A stretch of 64,000 bases of DNA from Nonomuraea angiospora (GCF_014873145.1 NZ_JADBEK010000001.1:2232001-2296000), one strand, 5' to 3'. Positions 7,740-16,784 are shown, numbered from the stretch's first letter. The notes: a model not told the origin generated them from the letters alone. Translations and numbers: made by a program.

Positions 7740-8702
7740 TCAACCGGAGCGGCGGAGGGTGCGGCGGACGGCCAGGCCGCCGAGGGCCGCCGACGCGAAC
7801 GTCAGGATTGTGGCCTCGGTCCACTGGAAGCGCCAGAACCGGGACGGCGGGTGGTAGTACACCGCGTACCGGTAGCCCTTGCCGAACAGGCACGCCTGCC
7901 ACGCCCTGGTGTTCTTGTCGCTCTGCCCCGCGTCCACTCGCCGTGGACAGCCGCTATGGGCCGGCTCGGCGACCTCCCTCCCGGACGGCTCCACCCAGGC
8001 GGCGCTCACCAGCCGGGCGTCGGGATCGTCCAGCAGCACAGCGCCGGACAACTCGGTACGCGCCGGCTCGGCGTAGTAGTCGCTCAGCTGGAACAACGCG
8101 AACATCGTCACCGCCACACCGGCCACGACCAGCGCCATCGCGGGCATCGTACGCCGGAACAGGGTGCCGGCCAGAGTGCCCAGCGCGAATGCGTACAGCC
8201 ACCACGCCGCCGGCTCCACCCCGACCATGTTGAACACGCCGATATTGCCGAACGTGGAGTCGATCCCCGCCCTGAACACCGGCCGCCACAGGCTCACCAT
8301 GAGCGACAGCAGCAGCCCTCCGGCCACGACCCCCGCGCCCAGGACCGACAGCTTGACCGCCAGCCACCGCCACACGGGCACGGACTGGGTCCAGGCCAGG
8401 CGGTAGGTGCCGCGCTCGTACTCGCGGCCGAGCAGCGGCGCGCCCCAGAACGCCCCGATCAGCGCCGGCGCCACCAGCGGCATCCAGCCGAACACGGAGT
8501 AGATCGCGTCGTAGCGCTGCCCGAGCGCCACCGCGAGGTCTCCGCACGCAACGGCGGGCCCGGGGCAGCCGGGCGGGGCGTGCTCGGCCACGTACCGGCT
8601 CGCCTCCACCGCCGAACCCAGCAGCAGCACCCCCAGCAGCGCCAGGAAGCCCACTGTCACGAGGATCTGCGCCCGGTGCTGGCGCCACGTCACCCAGATC
8701 AC
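7740..8702 (-). CDS. ABC-2 type transporter permease
   Basis: A 320-residue membrane subunit with about six helices. It starts WVTWRQHRAQILVTVGFLALLG, typical of actinobacterial ABC-2 permeases in YtrA-regulated operons, and ends LTFASAALGGLAVRRTLRRSG. GTG 8702 overlaps the stop of the ATPase gene by 4 bp, which implies translational coupling. A large extracytoplasmic loop (about residues 60-90, with CPGPAVACGD) and a second soluble insert near residues 210-270 carry Cys residues. Substrate unknown; such systems often handle peptides, lipids or antibiotics at the cell envelope. Confidence 0.85.
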   Translation of the reverse strand: MIWVTWRQHRAQILVTVGFLALLGVLLLGSAVEASRYVAEHAPPGCPGPAVACGDLAVALGQRYDAIYSVFGWMPLVAPALIGAFWGAPLLGREYERGTYRLAWTQSVPVWRWLAVKLSVLGAGVVAGGLLLSLMVSLWRPVFRAGIDSTFGNIGVFNMVGVEPAAWWLYAFALGTLAGTLFRRTMPAMALVVAGVAVTMFALFQLSDYYAEPARTELSGAVLLDDPDARLVSAAWVEPSGREVAEPAHSGCPRRVDAGQSDKNTRAWQACLFGKGYRYAVYYHPPSRFWRFQWTEATILTFASAALGGLAVRRTLRRSG

Positions 8703-9544
8703 GCGCCCACCCCCGTCAGTCCCGGCAGCGCCGCTGACTCGGGGCTGCGCAGGTAGCCCATGACGAGCTCCTCCAACCTGGGGCGCCGCGCCTGCCAGCG
8801 CGGATCGAGCGGGGGCGCGCCCCTGATCAGCATGCTGACCTGCCTGCCGGCACGACTCGCCCACACCACCTGCGTCCCCGCCGCCGACGCCTCGTCCGGC
8901 CCGGTGAGCACGAGATGCCCGTCGAGCAGCTCCTCGATGTCACCGCTGATCTGCAGCCGACCCGTGTTCAGGACGACCAGCCAGTCGCACGTCTCCTCCA
9001 GGTCGGCGACGACGTGCGAGGACAGCAGCACGGTCAGCTCCCGTTCGGCCAGCTCCGCCATGATCGAGCGCATCACGTCGTGGCGGGCGAGGGGGTCGAG
9101 GTTGGCCAGCGGCTCGTCCAGCACGAGCAGGTCGGGCCGGCTGGCCAGCGCCAGCGTGACCGCCACCTGTGCCTGCTGCCCGCCCGACAGCCTGCCCACC
9201 TTCTGCTTCAGCGGGATGCCCAGCCCGGCGAGCCGGTGGGCAGCTGCTGCGGCGTCCCAGCGGGTGTTCATGCGGCGGCCGAAGGCGAGCATCTCAGCGA
9301 CGGTGAAGCTTTCGTACAGCGGCTTGTCCTGTGCCACGAACGCCGCCTCGCCGGCCACGCGGACGCTTCCCAGCGCGGGCCGCAGCAGGCCCACGGCCGC
9401 GTGCATGAGCGTGGTCTTGCCCGCGCCGTTGGGCCCGACGAGCGCCGCCACGCGTCCCGCGGGCACGGACAGCGAGCAGTCGCGCAACGCCCATGTACGG
9501 CGATAGCGGACCCCCAGCCCGGTCGCCTCCAGCGCGGGCCTCAT
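8699..9544 (-). CDS. ABC transporter ATP-binding protein
   Basis: A 281-residue nucleotide-binding subunit. Walker A is GPNGAGKTT, the Q-loop region VAQDKPLY, the signature LSGGQQAQV, Walker B DLLVLDEPLANLDP and the switch His is in LLSSHVVADL. The C-terminal 60 residues are an extra domain of unknown role, common in ABC-2 ATPases. The ATG at 9544 overlaps the stop of the gntR gene by 4 bp, and the 3' end overlaps the permease start by 4 bp. It energises the downstream permease. Confidence 0.93.
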   Translation of the reverse strand: MRPALEATGLGVRYRRTWALRDCSLSVPAGRVAALVGPNGAGKTTLMHAAVGLLRPALGSVRVAGEAAFVAQDKPLYESFTVAEMLAFGRRMNTRWDAAAAAHRLAGLGIPLKQKVGRLSGGQQAQVAVTLALASRPDLLVLDEPLANLDPLARHDVMRSIMAELAERELTVLLSSHVVADLEETCDWLVVLNTGRLQISGDIEELLDGHLVLTGPDEASAAGTQVVWASRAGRQVSMLIRGAPPLDPRWQARRPRLEELVMGYLRSPESAALPGLTGVGA

Positions 9545-9942
9545 GCCACGCCCTTCTTCACGGCGTCGGCCAGGACCACGCTGAACAGCGCCCGCAGGTC
9601 CTCCTGATCGAGCTCTGCCGCGCGGGCGTCGCGCACCCACGCCTCCAGATCGCGCCGCAGCCGCGTGTGCTCGGCGAGCGTCGGGCCCGCGATGCCGCGC
9701 CGAACGAACGTCCCCATTCCTGGCCGCCCCTCGACCAGCCCTTCGCGCTCCAGCTCCCGGTATGCCTTGAGCACGGTGTTGGGGTTGATGGCCAGGCTCT
9801 CGACCACCTCGCGGGCGGTCGGCAACTGGTCACCGGGCCGCAGTGTGCCGAGCCGGAGCGCCTGTTTGACCTGGTGAACGAGCTGCAGGTACGTCGAGAC
9901 GCCCGAGCTGCGGTCCAGGTTGAACTCGATCAACCAAAACAT
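9541..9942 (-). CDS. GntR-family regulator, YtrA type
   Basis: A 133-residue repressor with the GntR winged helix in the first 75 residues (PGDQLPTAREVVESLAINPNTVLKAYRELEREGLVEGRPGMGTFV) and the short C-terminal dimerisation helix that defines the YtrA group. It is the first gene of a three-gene operon with 4-bp overlaps (gntR, ATPase, permease). Its ATG lies inside the left arm of a 15-bp perfect inverted repeat, so the protein probably shuts off its own operon until a cell-wall-active signal arrives (known for YtrA; inferred here). Confidence 0.92.
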   Translation of the reverse strand: MFWLIEFNLDRSSGVSTYLQLVHQVKQALRLGTLRPGDQLPTAREVVESLAINPNTVLKAYRELEREGLVEGRPGMGTFVRRGIAGPTLAEHTRLRRDLEAWVRDARAAELDQEDLRALFSVVLADAVKKGVA

Positions 9943-9973
9943 CCTTTCACTAACTGAATAGTGAAAGGATGTT
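9938..9973. promoter_or_regulatory. YtrA-type operator overlapping the gntR start
   Basis: Perfect 15-bp inverted repeat (AACATCCTTTCACTA and its complement) around a 6-bp centre. The gntR start codon (9940-9942) and the AAAGGA that would serve as Shine-Dalgarno are part of the repeat. A bound repressor would block both transcription and access to the start. In RNA the same arms could fold and hide the start codon. Confidence 0.8.
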
Positions 9974-10214
9974 GGTTTGGGACGCTCGTTGTCAACCTGC
10001 AGTTGTCAGGCGACGCCGTGTTCGGCATAGGGACGGGTCTGGAGGCAGCAGGTCTTGACCGACGTCGCCGACGCCCGCCCGACCCGGTGCCTGCCCGCGA
10101 CCGATGAGCAGCGCTGATCGTAACCGCCCGCCTGCTGGCGACCCGGTCGCCGGTGTCACGAGGAGGGTCGCCCCGATGAGTGGGATGCCGCCGGTCGAGT
10201 CGAGGCGGGGATGG

Positions 10215-12671
10215 CTACGGCGTGTCGGTGATCGCGCCGTCCAGGCCGGAGCGTTTGAGATCTAGCGTGCTCAGGTCGCATCCGCGCAGGTCGACGCCCG
10301 TCAGGTCACACTCACGGAACGACGTGTGGTCGAGGATCGCACCGGCGAAGACAGCGCCGGTCAAGGTCGCCGGCTGGATCATCGCACTGCCCAGCCGAGT
10401 GAAGGCGATGTTCGCGTCGACCAACTCGCTGTAGCCGAACCCCGCCCTGGTGAGGTCCACGCCGGCCAGGTTGGCGCCGGTCAGGTCGGCACCGGAGAAG
10501 ATGGCGCCGCGTGCGGACGCTCGCGACAGATCCGCGCCGGCGAGGTTGGCACCGGCGAAGAGCATCTGGTCGAGGTCCAATCCGCGTAGATCGGCGCCGG
10601 AAAGATCGAGTTCTTCCTCCGCGTTGCCGGCGCGCCACTGATTGAAGGCGTACGGCCCCTGTCTCAGGATCCCGATGACCTCCGCCGGTCCCCCTGCCGT
10701 CGCCCCGCCGGCCTCCCCGTCGAGACGCCCCACCCGCTCAGGACCGTCGGGGGTGCGGGCGACGGGCGCGTCGAGGACGGCGACTTCCTCCCTCGCGATG
10801 GCGAGTTCCGCGGCAAGTTCCTCGTCGTACGGATACATCTCCGCCATCGCCTCCACCATCGAGAGGCGAGTGCTCAGCAGTTTCAGCGCGTTGTCCCGAT
10901 CGCCGCCGCGCTTGGCCAGGTCGGCGAGGCGCTGGAAGGCCAGGCCGGCTTCCAGGGCGGTTTCCGAGCTCGGGTTCGCCTGGAAGAGCCGGGTACGGAT
11001 CCACGAGCACTCGGCCCAGGTCTCGTATTCCTGGTCCGCGTGCTCCGGCAGGTCGAGCGCGCGGTACACCTCGCCGAGGTGCTGCAACGAGCCGGCGAGC
11101 CGCTGGTCCGCTTCGATGAAGGTCGGGTGCTCGGCCGCGAGCTCGTGGTAGATGTCCACGGCGGCCGTGAGCACGGCCTCGGCCGCCGCCGGCCGGCCGT
11201 CGGCGAAGCGGGCCTGGCCGCAGGTGTCGTACGCGGCTCCGAGACAGAACCTGGCCTCGTCACGCTGCGGGTGGGTGGCGGCCCACTCCTTGACGGCGGA
11301 CAGCGATCGTTCGGCCACCTCTCGCGCGGCGCGCGGGAAGTCGTGCCGGATCAACATGGCGACCAGGTGGTCGCGGATGGGACGGTGGTGGCCGTTGCCT
11401 GCCGGCACGTACGGCGCGATCTCTCCCAGGAGCGCCATCCCCGCGTACTCGGAGTCCGTCTCCAGGCTCTCGACGACGGCGAGGACGAAGTGCGTCAGGT
11501 CACCCATCCCCTGGACCGCCAACAGGTGCCGGCAGACCGCGACGTAGTCGTCGAACGTGCCGTCGCCGTGCGTCCGGGTGTAGTGCATGTTCATGGCGCG
11601 CTCGTGACGGTCGGCGATCGCCGGGCCTTGGTGCGGCGCGAGCATCTCCGCGAGCCAGCGGTCGGCGAAGTAGACGGTGTCCCCGTCCCACCCCTCCCAC
11701 CCGTTGAGCAGTCCGAGCTCGGCGAGCCGGGCCGCGGTGTCCTGCACGCTTTTGAGCGCCGCCCGCTTGGGCTTCGGGCGCTCCCTCCGGTCGGGCTCGC
11801 GGGTGTCGCAGGCGACGGCCAGGTCGTACGCGGTGACGGGGACGGTGGAGATCGCGGCCTGGAGCAGGGTCTCCCGCTGTTCCCCTGTCAGCTCGGCCAT
11901 GATGAGGTCGAGCGGTACGGCCCCCGATGCCACGGCCGCGAGCCGTTCCCCCACACCCTGGGGGTTCGCCGCCAGCCAGGCGTCGGCCAGTTGCAGGGAC
12001 CGTGGATGCGCCGCGGTCGCGCGGACCACTCGCTCCCGGGTGGCCGGATCCGCCGTGGACAGGAACGGCAGCCCGGCTGCCAGCTCGGTTCCCGCGGTGA
12101 GGTCCAACGGGTCGAGCCGTAGGACACCGAGCCGGTCGTCCGTGGTCGACGGCGGTAGTGAGGTCCGGCTGGTCACCAGCACCCGGCCGCGATCGGCGGC
12201 CTGGCACAGCCGGTCGAACGCCTCGCCGAAGCCGGGATCCAGGTAGCCCGCGCCGTCGAGGTTCTGGCTCAGGTCGTCGAAGAGCAGGACAAGGGGGAAG
12301 CTCTTCAGCAGCCGGCAGGTCGTGTCGAACATGGCGTCGTCCGACGGAGCCAGGCCGAGGGCTCCCATCATGCGCGTCTGTTCCTGGGAGAGCTCCTCGC
12401 CCCAGCCTAAGAAGGCCTCTGTGACACCTCGGAACAGCGTTTGCGGCGACCACCTGCCCACCACGGCGGCCACTCCCCAGCCATCGGCCTGAAGCCGCCC
12501 GAGCACCTGGCGGGCCAGGGCGCTCTTGCCCATCCCCGCTCCCCCGGTGATCACCAGCCCGGCCGGAGCTGCGGCCAGCGTGGTCAGCGCGGCCCGCACG
12601 TCCGGCTCTCTGGCCAGGCCGGGCGGTCCGAGCCGCCGCACCTCCGGGCTCATGTTCTCGTCCCCGTTCAC
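10215..12671 (-). CDS. STAND NTPase with TPR-like helices and pentapeptide repeats
   Basis: An 818-residue signal-transducing ATPase. Walker A GGAGMGKSAL at residues 43-52, Walker B VLLFDDLS near 128-135, and GRVLVTSR near 162-169 form an NB-ARC/STAND nucleotide module. A helical middle follows with TPR-like pieces (AREVAERSLSAVKEWAATH, LGEVYRALDLPEHADQEYETW). The last 135 residues are pentapeptide repeats of the A(D/N)LxG type, a right-handed beta-helix. GTG 12671 has GGAGG six bases upstream; the frame stays open and protein-like further upstream. There is no N-terminal effector domain, unusual for STAND proteins. Function could be regulation or phage sensing; neither is shown. Confidence 0.82.
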   Translation of the reverse strand: MNGDENMSPEVRRLGPPGLAREPDVRAALTTLAAAPAGLVITGGAGMGKSALARQVLGRLQADGWGVAAVVGRWSPQTLFRGVTEAFLGWGEELSQEQTRMMGALGLAPSDDAMFDTTCRLLKSFPLVLLFDDLSQNLDGAGYLDPGFGEAFDRLCQAADRGRVLVTSRTSLPPSTTDDRLGVLRLDPLDLTAGTELAAGLPFLSTADPATRERVVRATAAHPRSLQLADAWLAANPQGVGERLAAVASGAVPLDLIMAELTGEQRETLLQAAISTVPVTAYDLAVACDTREPDRRERPKPKRAALKSVQDTAARLAELGLLNGWEGWDGDTVYFADRWLAEMLAPHQGPAIADRHERAMNMHYTRTHGDGTFDDYVAVCRHLLAVQGMGDLTHFVLAVVESLETDSEYAGMALLGEIAPYVPAGNGHHRPIRDHLVAMLIRHDFPRAAREVAERSLSAVKEWAATHPQRDEARFCLGAAYDTCGQARFADGRPAAAEAVLTAAVDIYHELAAEHPTFIEADQRLAGSLQHLGEVYRALDLPEHADQEYETWAECSWIRTRLFQANPSSETALEAGLAFQRLADLAKRGGDRDNALKLLSTRLSMVEAMAEMYPYDEELAAELAIAREEVAVLDAPVARTPDGPERVGRLDGEAGGATAGGPAEVIGILRQGPYAFNQWRAGNAEEELDLSGADLRGLDLDQMLFAGANLAGADLSRASARGAIFSGADLTGANLAGVDLTRAGFGYSELVDANIAFTRLGSAMIQPATLTGAVFAGAILDHTSFRECDLTGVDLRGCDLSTLDLKRSGLDGAITDTP

Positions 12672-12787
12672 GATCGTCCTCCAGCAGGCACGACGAATTG
12701 GACTGATCAACCCCCGATTGCCGGGTGAGCCTACTTGATCGTCGGCGATCTCTTGGGCGATCTCCGAAATGAGCCAGTCATCGAAGT

Positions 12788-14149
12788 TCAGCAGCCTGGT
12801 GATGCCGGGCGGTCGGCTCCGGATCCAGCGGTCTGCCGCGGCCCGCCGGCGCGCGAGGGCAGCAGCACGACGACGAGTACGGCGCCGAGCGCCACGCAGA
12901 GCGCGCCCGCCGTGAGCCCGCCCGAGTAGCCCATGACGGCCAGCGCGGCCACCCCGACGGCGCCGCCGATCTGCTGGACGGAGGTGAACAGGGCCGAGCC
13001 GAGACCGACGTCCTCCTCGGTGGTGCCGTCGACCGCGGCCACCGCCATGACGGGCAGGCTCAGCCCGTTGCCCACACTCAGGATGAGCATGCCGGGCAGG
13101 ACGTGGGCGGCGTAGGAGTCACCCGCCGCCACGCCGGACAGCAGCAGCAAGCCGGCGATGTTGACCAGGAACGCCAGCAGGAGCGCCCAGCGCGTCCCGA
13201 TCCTGAGCGAGACACGGGAGGACAGCCACATGCCCGCCAGGATGCCGGCACCGTAGGGCAGGTAGGCGATGCCGGCCAGGAGCGGGCTGTAGCCCAGAGC
13301 GGTCTGCACCTGGATCATCAGCAGGAACGACATCGCGTACATCGCCATCGAGAACAGCAAAGTCGCGCCGTTGGCGACCGCCCGCGTCCGCGAGGCCAGG
13401 AACGATCCGGGCACCAGCGGCGCCGCCGCCCGCGACTCGGCCACCAGGAACCCCACCGCCAAGACGGCGGAGAGCACGACGGCTCCGATGACGAGCGGAT
13501 CGCTCCAGCCGGTCTCGCCGGAGCGCAGCAGCCCGTACACCAGCGACACCGCGGCACCGGTGACCAGGACCGCGCCGGGAACGTCGAGGCGGCGCCGGCC
13601 GGGCGCGCGGGACTCGGGGACCAGGCGGGGCAGCGACGCCAGGGCCACGGCGACGACGGGCAGGTTGATCAGGAAGATCCAGCGCCAGGACACCAGGTCG
13701 GTCAGCGCCCCGGACAGCACCAGGCCCGAGGTCCCGCCCAGGGCCGCGATGCCGCCCCAGATGCCCAGCGCCCTGGCCCGCTCCTCCGGCCCCGGATACA
13801 GCAACGTGATCATCGACATCGCCGCAGGCCCGGCCATCGCGGAACCGGCGCCCTGCACGAACCGCCCGATCACGAGCTGCCACGGCTCCCGCGCCAGCCC
13901 GCAGGCCAGACTGGCCGCCCCGAACAGCGCCACCCCGACCAGGAAGACGCGGCGACGGCCCAGCAGATCCGCCATCCGGCCGCAGAGCAGCAGCAGACCG
14001 CCGAAGGCCAGGAAGTAGGCGTTGGCGACCCAGGGCAGCCCGGACGCGCTGAAGCCCAGCTCATCGCGGATGCTGGGCAGGGCCACGTTCACGACGGTGT
14101 CATCGAGCACCAGCATGAACTGGACAAGACACAACACAATCATCGGCAC
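12788..14149 (-). CDS. DHA2-family MFS multidrug transporter
   Basis: A 453-residue exporter of the 14-helix DHA2 (EmrB/QacA) family. Helix 1 has VLDDTVVNVALPSI, loop 2-3 GRMADLLGRRRVFLVG, and helix 5 GGTSGLVLSGALTDLVSWRWIFLINLPV (motif C region). The start is GTG 14149 or the ATG two codons later. It is divergent from an AraC regulator over 60 bp, so it is probably under that protein's control. The gene ends about 116 bp before the STAND start. Confidence 0.92.
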   Translation of the reverse strand: MPMIVLCLVQFMLVLDDTVVNVALPSIRDELGFSASGLPWVANAYFLAFGGLLLLCGRMADLLGRRRVFLVGVALFGAASLACGLAREPWQLVIGRFVQGAGSAMAGPAAMSMITLLYPGPEERARALGIWGGIAALGGTSGLVLSGALTDLVSWRWIFLINLPVVAVALASLPRLVPESRAPGRRRLDVPGAVLVTGAAVSLVYGLLRSGETGWSDPLVIGAVVLSAVLAVGFLVAESRAAAPLVPGSFLASRTRAVANGATLLFSMAMYAMSFLLMIQVQTALGYSPLLAGIAYLPYGAGILAGMWLSSRVSLRIGTRWALLLAFLVNIAGLLLLSGVAAGDSYAAHVLPGMLILSVGNGLSLPVMAVAAVDGTTEEDVGLGSALFTSVQQIGGAVGVAALAVMGYSGGLTAGALCVALGAVLVVVLLPSRAGGPRQTAGSGADRPASPGC

Positions 14150-14210
14150 CCGACGACGCTATGGTCCGCCGCGTTTGGCCACAATTCGCGACGAGGCCAG
14201 ACTGTGTCGC

Positions 14211-14957
14211 ATGGAGGACATGGGCGCGATCATCGTCGGCCACTTCCCGCTGACCTCCGGGGAGTGGATCCCGCCGCACAGCCACACCCACCACCAGCTC
14301 GCCTGGACCCGGCGCGGCGTCCTGGGCGTCGAAGTGGGCGAGGTGTACTGGGTCCTGCCGCCCACCCGGGCACTGTGGCTGCCCGCCGGTGTCATCCACG
14401 CGACCGGCGCGACCCGCGACGCCGTACTGTGCAGCCTGTACCTGGCGCCGGAGCGCTGCCCCCTGGACTGGCCCGAGCCCACCGCGGTCGGCGTGGACGG
14501 CCTGCTCGCCGAGCTGATCGGCTACCTGGCCCGCCCCGGCCTCGCCGACGACGCGCGGCTGCGCGCCGAGGCCGTGCTGCCCGACCTGCTGCGCCCGCTG
14601 CCCACCCGGCCCATCGACGTGCCGCAGCCCACCGACGAGCGGGTCCAGGTGGTGGCGGCCGCCCTGCTGGCCGACCCCGCCGACCCGCGCAGCCTGGAGG
14701 CTCACGCCCGCGCGGCGGGCGTGAGCAGGCGAACCTTGACCCGGCTGTTCGTACGCGACACGGGCATGAGCTTCGACCACTGGCGCACACAGGTACGGCT
14801 GCGCGCCGCCCTGCCGCTGCTGGCAGAGGGCCAGCCGGTTTCACGGGTGGCACACAGCGTGGGGTACGCGACGGCGAGCGCGTTCCTGGCCGCCTTCCGC
14901 CGCACGGTCGGCACCACACCCCGGCGCTACCTGCTCAGCCGCGGATCATGGGGTTGA
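14211..14957 (+). CDS. AraC-family regulator with cupin sensor
   Basis: A 248-residue regulator. Residues 1-110 form a cupin (PPHSHTHHQLAWTRRGVLGVEV, WLPAGVIHATGA) that would bind a small ligand. Residues 150-245 hold the double HTH ending YATASAFLAAFRRTVGTTPRRYL. ATG 14211 is used; a second ATG three codons on is equally possible. It diverges from the DHA2 efflux gene, a common arrangement for ligand-induced export. Confidence 0.92.
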   Translation: MEDMGAIIVGHFPLTSGEWIPPHSHTHHQLAWTRRGVLGVEVGEVYWVLPPTRALWLPAGVIHATGATRDAVLCSLYLAPERCPLDWPEPTAVGVDGLLAELIGYLARPGLADDARLRAEAVLPDLLRPLPTRPIDVPQPTDERVQVVAAALLADPADPRSLEAHARAAGVSRRTLTRLFVRDTGMSFDHWRTQVRLRAALPLLAEGQPVSRVAHSVGYATASAFLAAFRRTVGTTPRRYLLSRGSWG

Positions 14958-14978
14958 CGCGGGTCACCGAGCCTGCGC

Positions 14979-15380
14979 CTAGGAGACGCGTTCGGCGTTG
15001 GAGATGTAGCCGCCTCCGCCCGGGTAGACCCAGGCGCCGTTGAGGGTGGTGTCATCGGCGCTGAAAGTGCCCTGGTAGTAGGCGGGTGAGCCGCGCTCGC
15101 CGGCCCAGATGGTGAGGGTGTCACCGAGGAGCTCGTAGGTGTAGTCCAGGGTGCTGCCGTCATCGCCGTAGTAGCGGGAGGTGATGTCGGCGCCGGGTTC
15201 GGCCATCAGCTTGCGCTCCCGGCCGATGATCTCGATGCCGAAGGTGTCACCGAGCCGGACGTCCTGCTGGAGGAAGTGGTCGTTCAGCCAGCGGTAGGTG
15301 ACGGTTCCCTCATGACCGCCGGTGATCTTCCACGTGCCGACGAGCCGGGCCAGGGCCTGCAGTGCGGGGTCGTTGCTCAT
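14979..15380 (-). CDS. DUF1579-like small lipocalin-type protein
   Basis: A 133-residue soluble protein, LARLVGTWKITGGHEGTVTYRWL then a run of beta strands (FLQQDVRLGD, GIEIIGRERK, TSRYYGDDGS, YTYELLGDTLTIWAG). This resembles the DUF1579/lipocalin-like proteins that often accompany oxidoreductases. ATG 15380 is preceded by GAGGGAG. The frame is open upstream to 15443, but that part looks non-coding. Function unknown. Confidence 0.75.
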   Translation of the reverse strand: MSNDPALQALARLVGTWKITGGHEGTVTYRWLNDHFLQQDVRLGDTFGIEIIGRERKLMAEPGADITSRYYGDDGSTLDYTYELLGDTLTIWAGERGSPAYYQGTFSADDTTLNGAWVYPGGGGYISNAERVS

Positions 15381-15439
15381 CGCGGTCTCCCTCGGAGTGA
15401 ACGAATGTCGCCCATTCTGACCACGCGCGGCGCCGAAAC

Positions 15440-16012
15440 TCATCGGTCCCGCAACGGGGAGTTCCGAGCACTTCCTCCGTCGTCGCTGACGCGGGGTTCG
15501 CCGGAGTCGATGACCGCGTCCAGCACGTGGTCGAGCCGTTCCTTGATCTCCCAGCCCTGCGTCGCGGGTTCGGTCTCGTCGGGCAGCAGCAGGGTGCTGG
15601 ACACCAGTGGTTCGCCGAGTTCGGCCAGCAGTGCCTGGGTGACGAGGTGATCAGGGATGCGGACGCCGACCGTCTTCTTCCGGGGGTGCAGCAGCCGCCG
15701 GGGGACCTCTTTGGTGGCGGGCAGGATGAACGTGTAACCGCCGGGAGTCGCCGCCTTGACCTGGCGGAACAGCGCGTTGCTCAGGTGTACGAACTGTCCG
15801 AGCTGGGCGAAGTCCCGGCATACCAGGGTGAAGTGGTGGTCGCTGCCGAGGCCGCGGATCTCCCTGATCCGGTCGAGGCCCTCCTTGTTGCCGGGTCGGC
15901 ATCCCAGGGCGTAGCAGGAGTCGGTGGGGTAGGCGATGAGCCCGTCCGCCCGCAGGATCTCGGCGATCTGGCTGATCAGGCGGGGCCGGGGGTTGCGATC
16001 GGCGCGGACCGC
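15440..16012 (-). pseudogene. YciO/Sua5-type (YrdC fold) gene without a start codon
   Basis: The minus strand reads RLISQIAEILRADGLIAYPT, DSCYALGCRPGNKEGLDRIR, FTLVCRDFAQLGQFVHLSN, TPGGYTFILPATKEVPRRLL, KTVGVRIPDHLVTQALLAEL and so on, a clear YrdC-fold protein closest to YciO. No ATG, GTG or TTG exists between the in-frame stop at 16037-16039 and the conserved core; only a CTG at 15979 could serve. After VIDSGE the C-terminus loses the family's usual tail and ends at 15440. Both ends therefore seem damaged, while about 170 internal codons are free of stops, suggesting recent decay. A non-canonical start cannot be excluded. Confidence 0.7.
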
Positions 16013-16036
16013 ACCCGGCTCACGTGGTCCAGATGG

Positions 16037-16120
16037 TCAACAGCGGGCCAGCACCGCGAGCTCCCCGTTGAAGCCCACCACCAGTTGCCCGCTCGACGTC
16101 AGCGTCATCGAATAGGGCAT
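16037..16120 (-). pseudogene. possible beta-propeller gene fragment
   Basis: A 27-codon frame with SMTLTSSGQLVVGFNGELAVL, which looks like the last blade of a WD40-type propeller. No body precedes it. It abuts the damaged YciO-like gene, so this stretch is probably a small gene graveyard. Low confidence because the piece is so short. Confidence 0.25.
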
Positions 16121-16193
16121 CGACGGGCATAACCGGCACCGTAACTCCCCCGCTGACGCGGATCGGCCGCAGGGGCGCTGACGGCCTTGGAGG

Positions 16194-16784
16194 TCAGGCG
16201 GTTGGGCGGCCTTCGAGAGGGTTGGCGGCGATCCGCCCGGCGACGTCGTTCCTGACCGATGCGGCGGCCGCGCTGTCCGGCTTGCGCCTCGCCTGGTCCT
16301 CGAAGCACGCCAGGAACTCCGCGCCGAATCCCAGCCGAGGATAGCGGGCGAGGATCTCCGCCCTGGCGTCCGGCGAGAACTCCTCCGGGTGCCGTCCGAC
16401 CACCTCCCAGCTGCTGGCGACCTGCAGCAGGTGGGACTCGGGGTCGCCGGCCGGGGACACGTCTTCGCGCATGTGCAGCATGATGATCTCGGTGACCCTG
16501 GCGGCCCGCCCCGCCGGCCAGCCGGCCGCCACGCCGCAGACCCAGGCCAGCTGCCCTCCCGCCTCCTCGAACGGCAGCCGGTGGCTGTCGAAGGCCTCCG
16601 TCAGCCCGATGTCGTGGAGCAGCGCCGAGACGTAGAAGAGCTCGTCATCGAAGGCGATCCCGTGCGCCGTGCCGTACACGGCTCCCCACAGGTAGGAGCG
16701 GACGCAGTGGTTGAACAGCGCGGGCGAGCAGAAACGGGTGGCCACCGACAGCGCCGCCACGGCGGCGGGAGTCTCCGGAAACAT
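16194..16784 (-). CDS. HD-domain protein
   Basis: A 196-residue putative metal-dependent phosphohydrolase. The HD pattern is present: His26 in FNHCVRSYLWG, His-Asp at 57-58 in ALLHDIGLT, and a later HM in IIMLHMRED. The layout (NHCVRSYLWG, then LLHDIGLTEAF) is like cyanamide-hydratase-related HD proteins. It is a single gene with 156 bp upstream that include a 6-bp inverted repeat (16789-16804). Substrate unknown. Confidence 0.8.
   Translation of the reverse strand: MFPETPAAVAALSVATRFCSPALFNHCVRSYLWGAVYGTAHGIAFDDELFYVSALLHDIGLTEAFDSHRLPFEEAGGQLAWVCGVAAGWPAGRAARVTEIIMLHMREDVSPAGDPESHLLQVASSWEVVGRHPEEFSPDARAEILARYPRLGFGAEFLACFEDQARRKPDSAAAASVRNDVAGRIAANPLEGRPTA

Noticed and set aside
7260..8756. 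Long plus-strand open frame of about 500 codons
   Set aside because: It is antisense to the ABC permease and the integrase relic, with low-complexity Gly/His/Arg/Pro composition; no family features.
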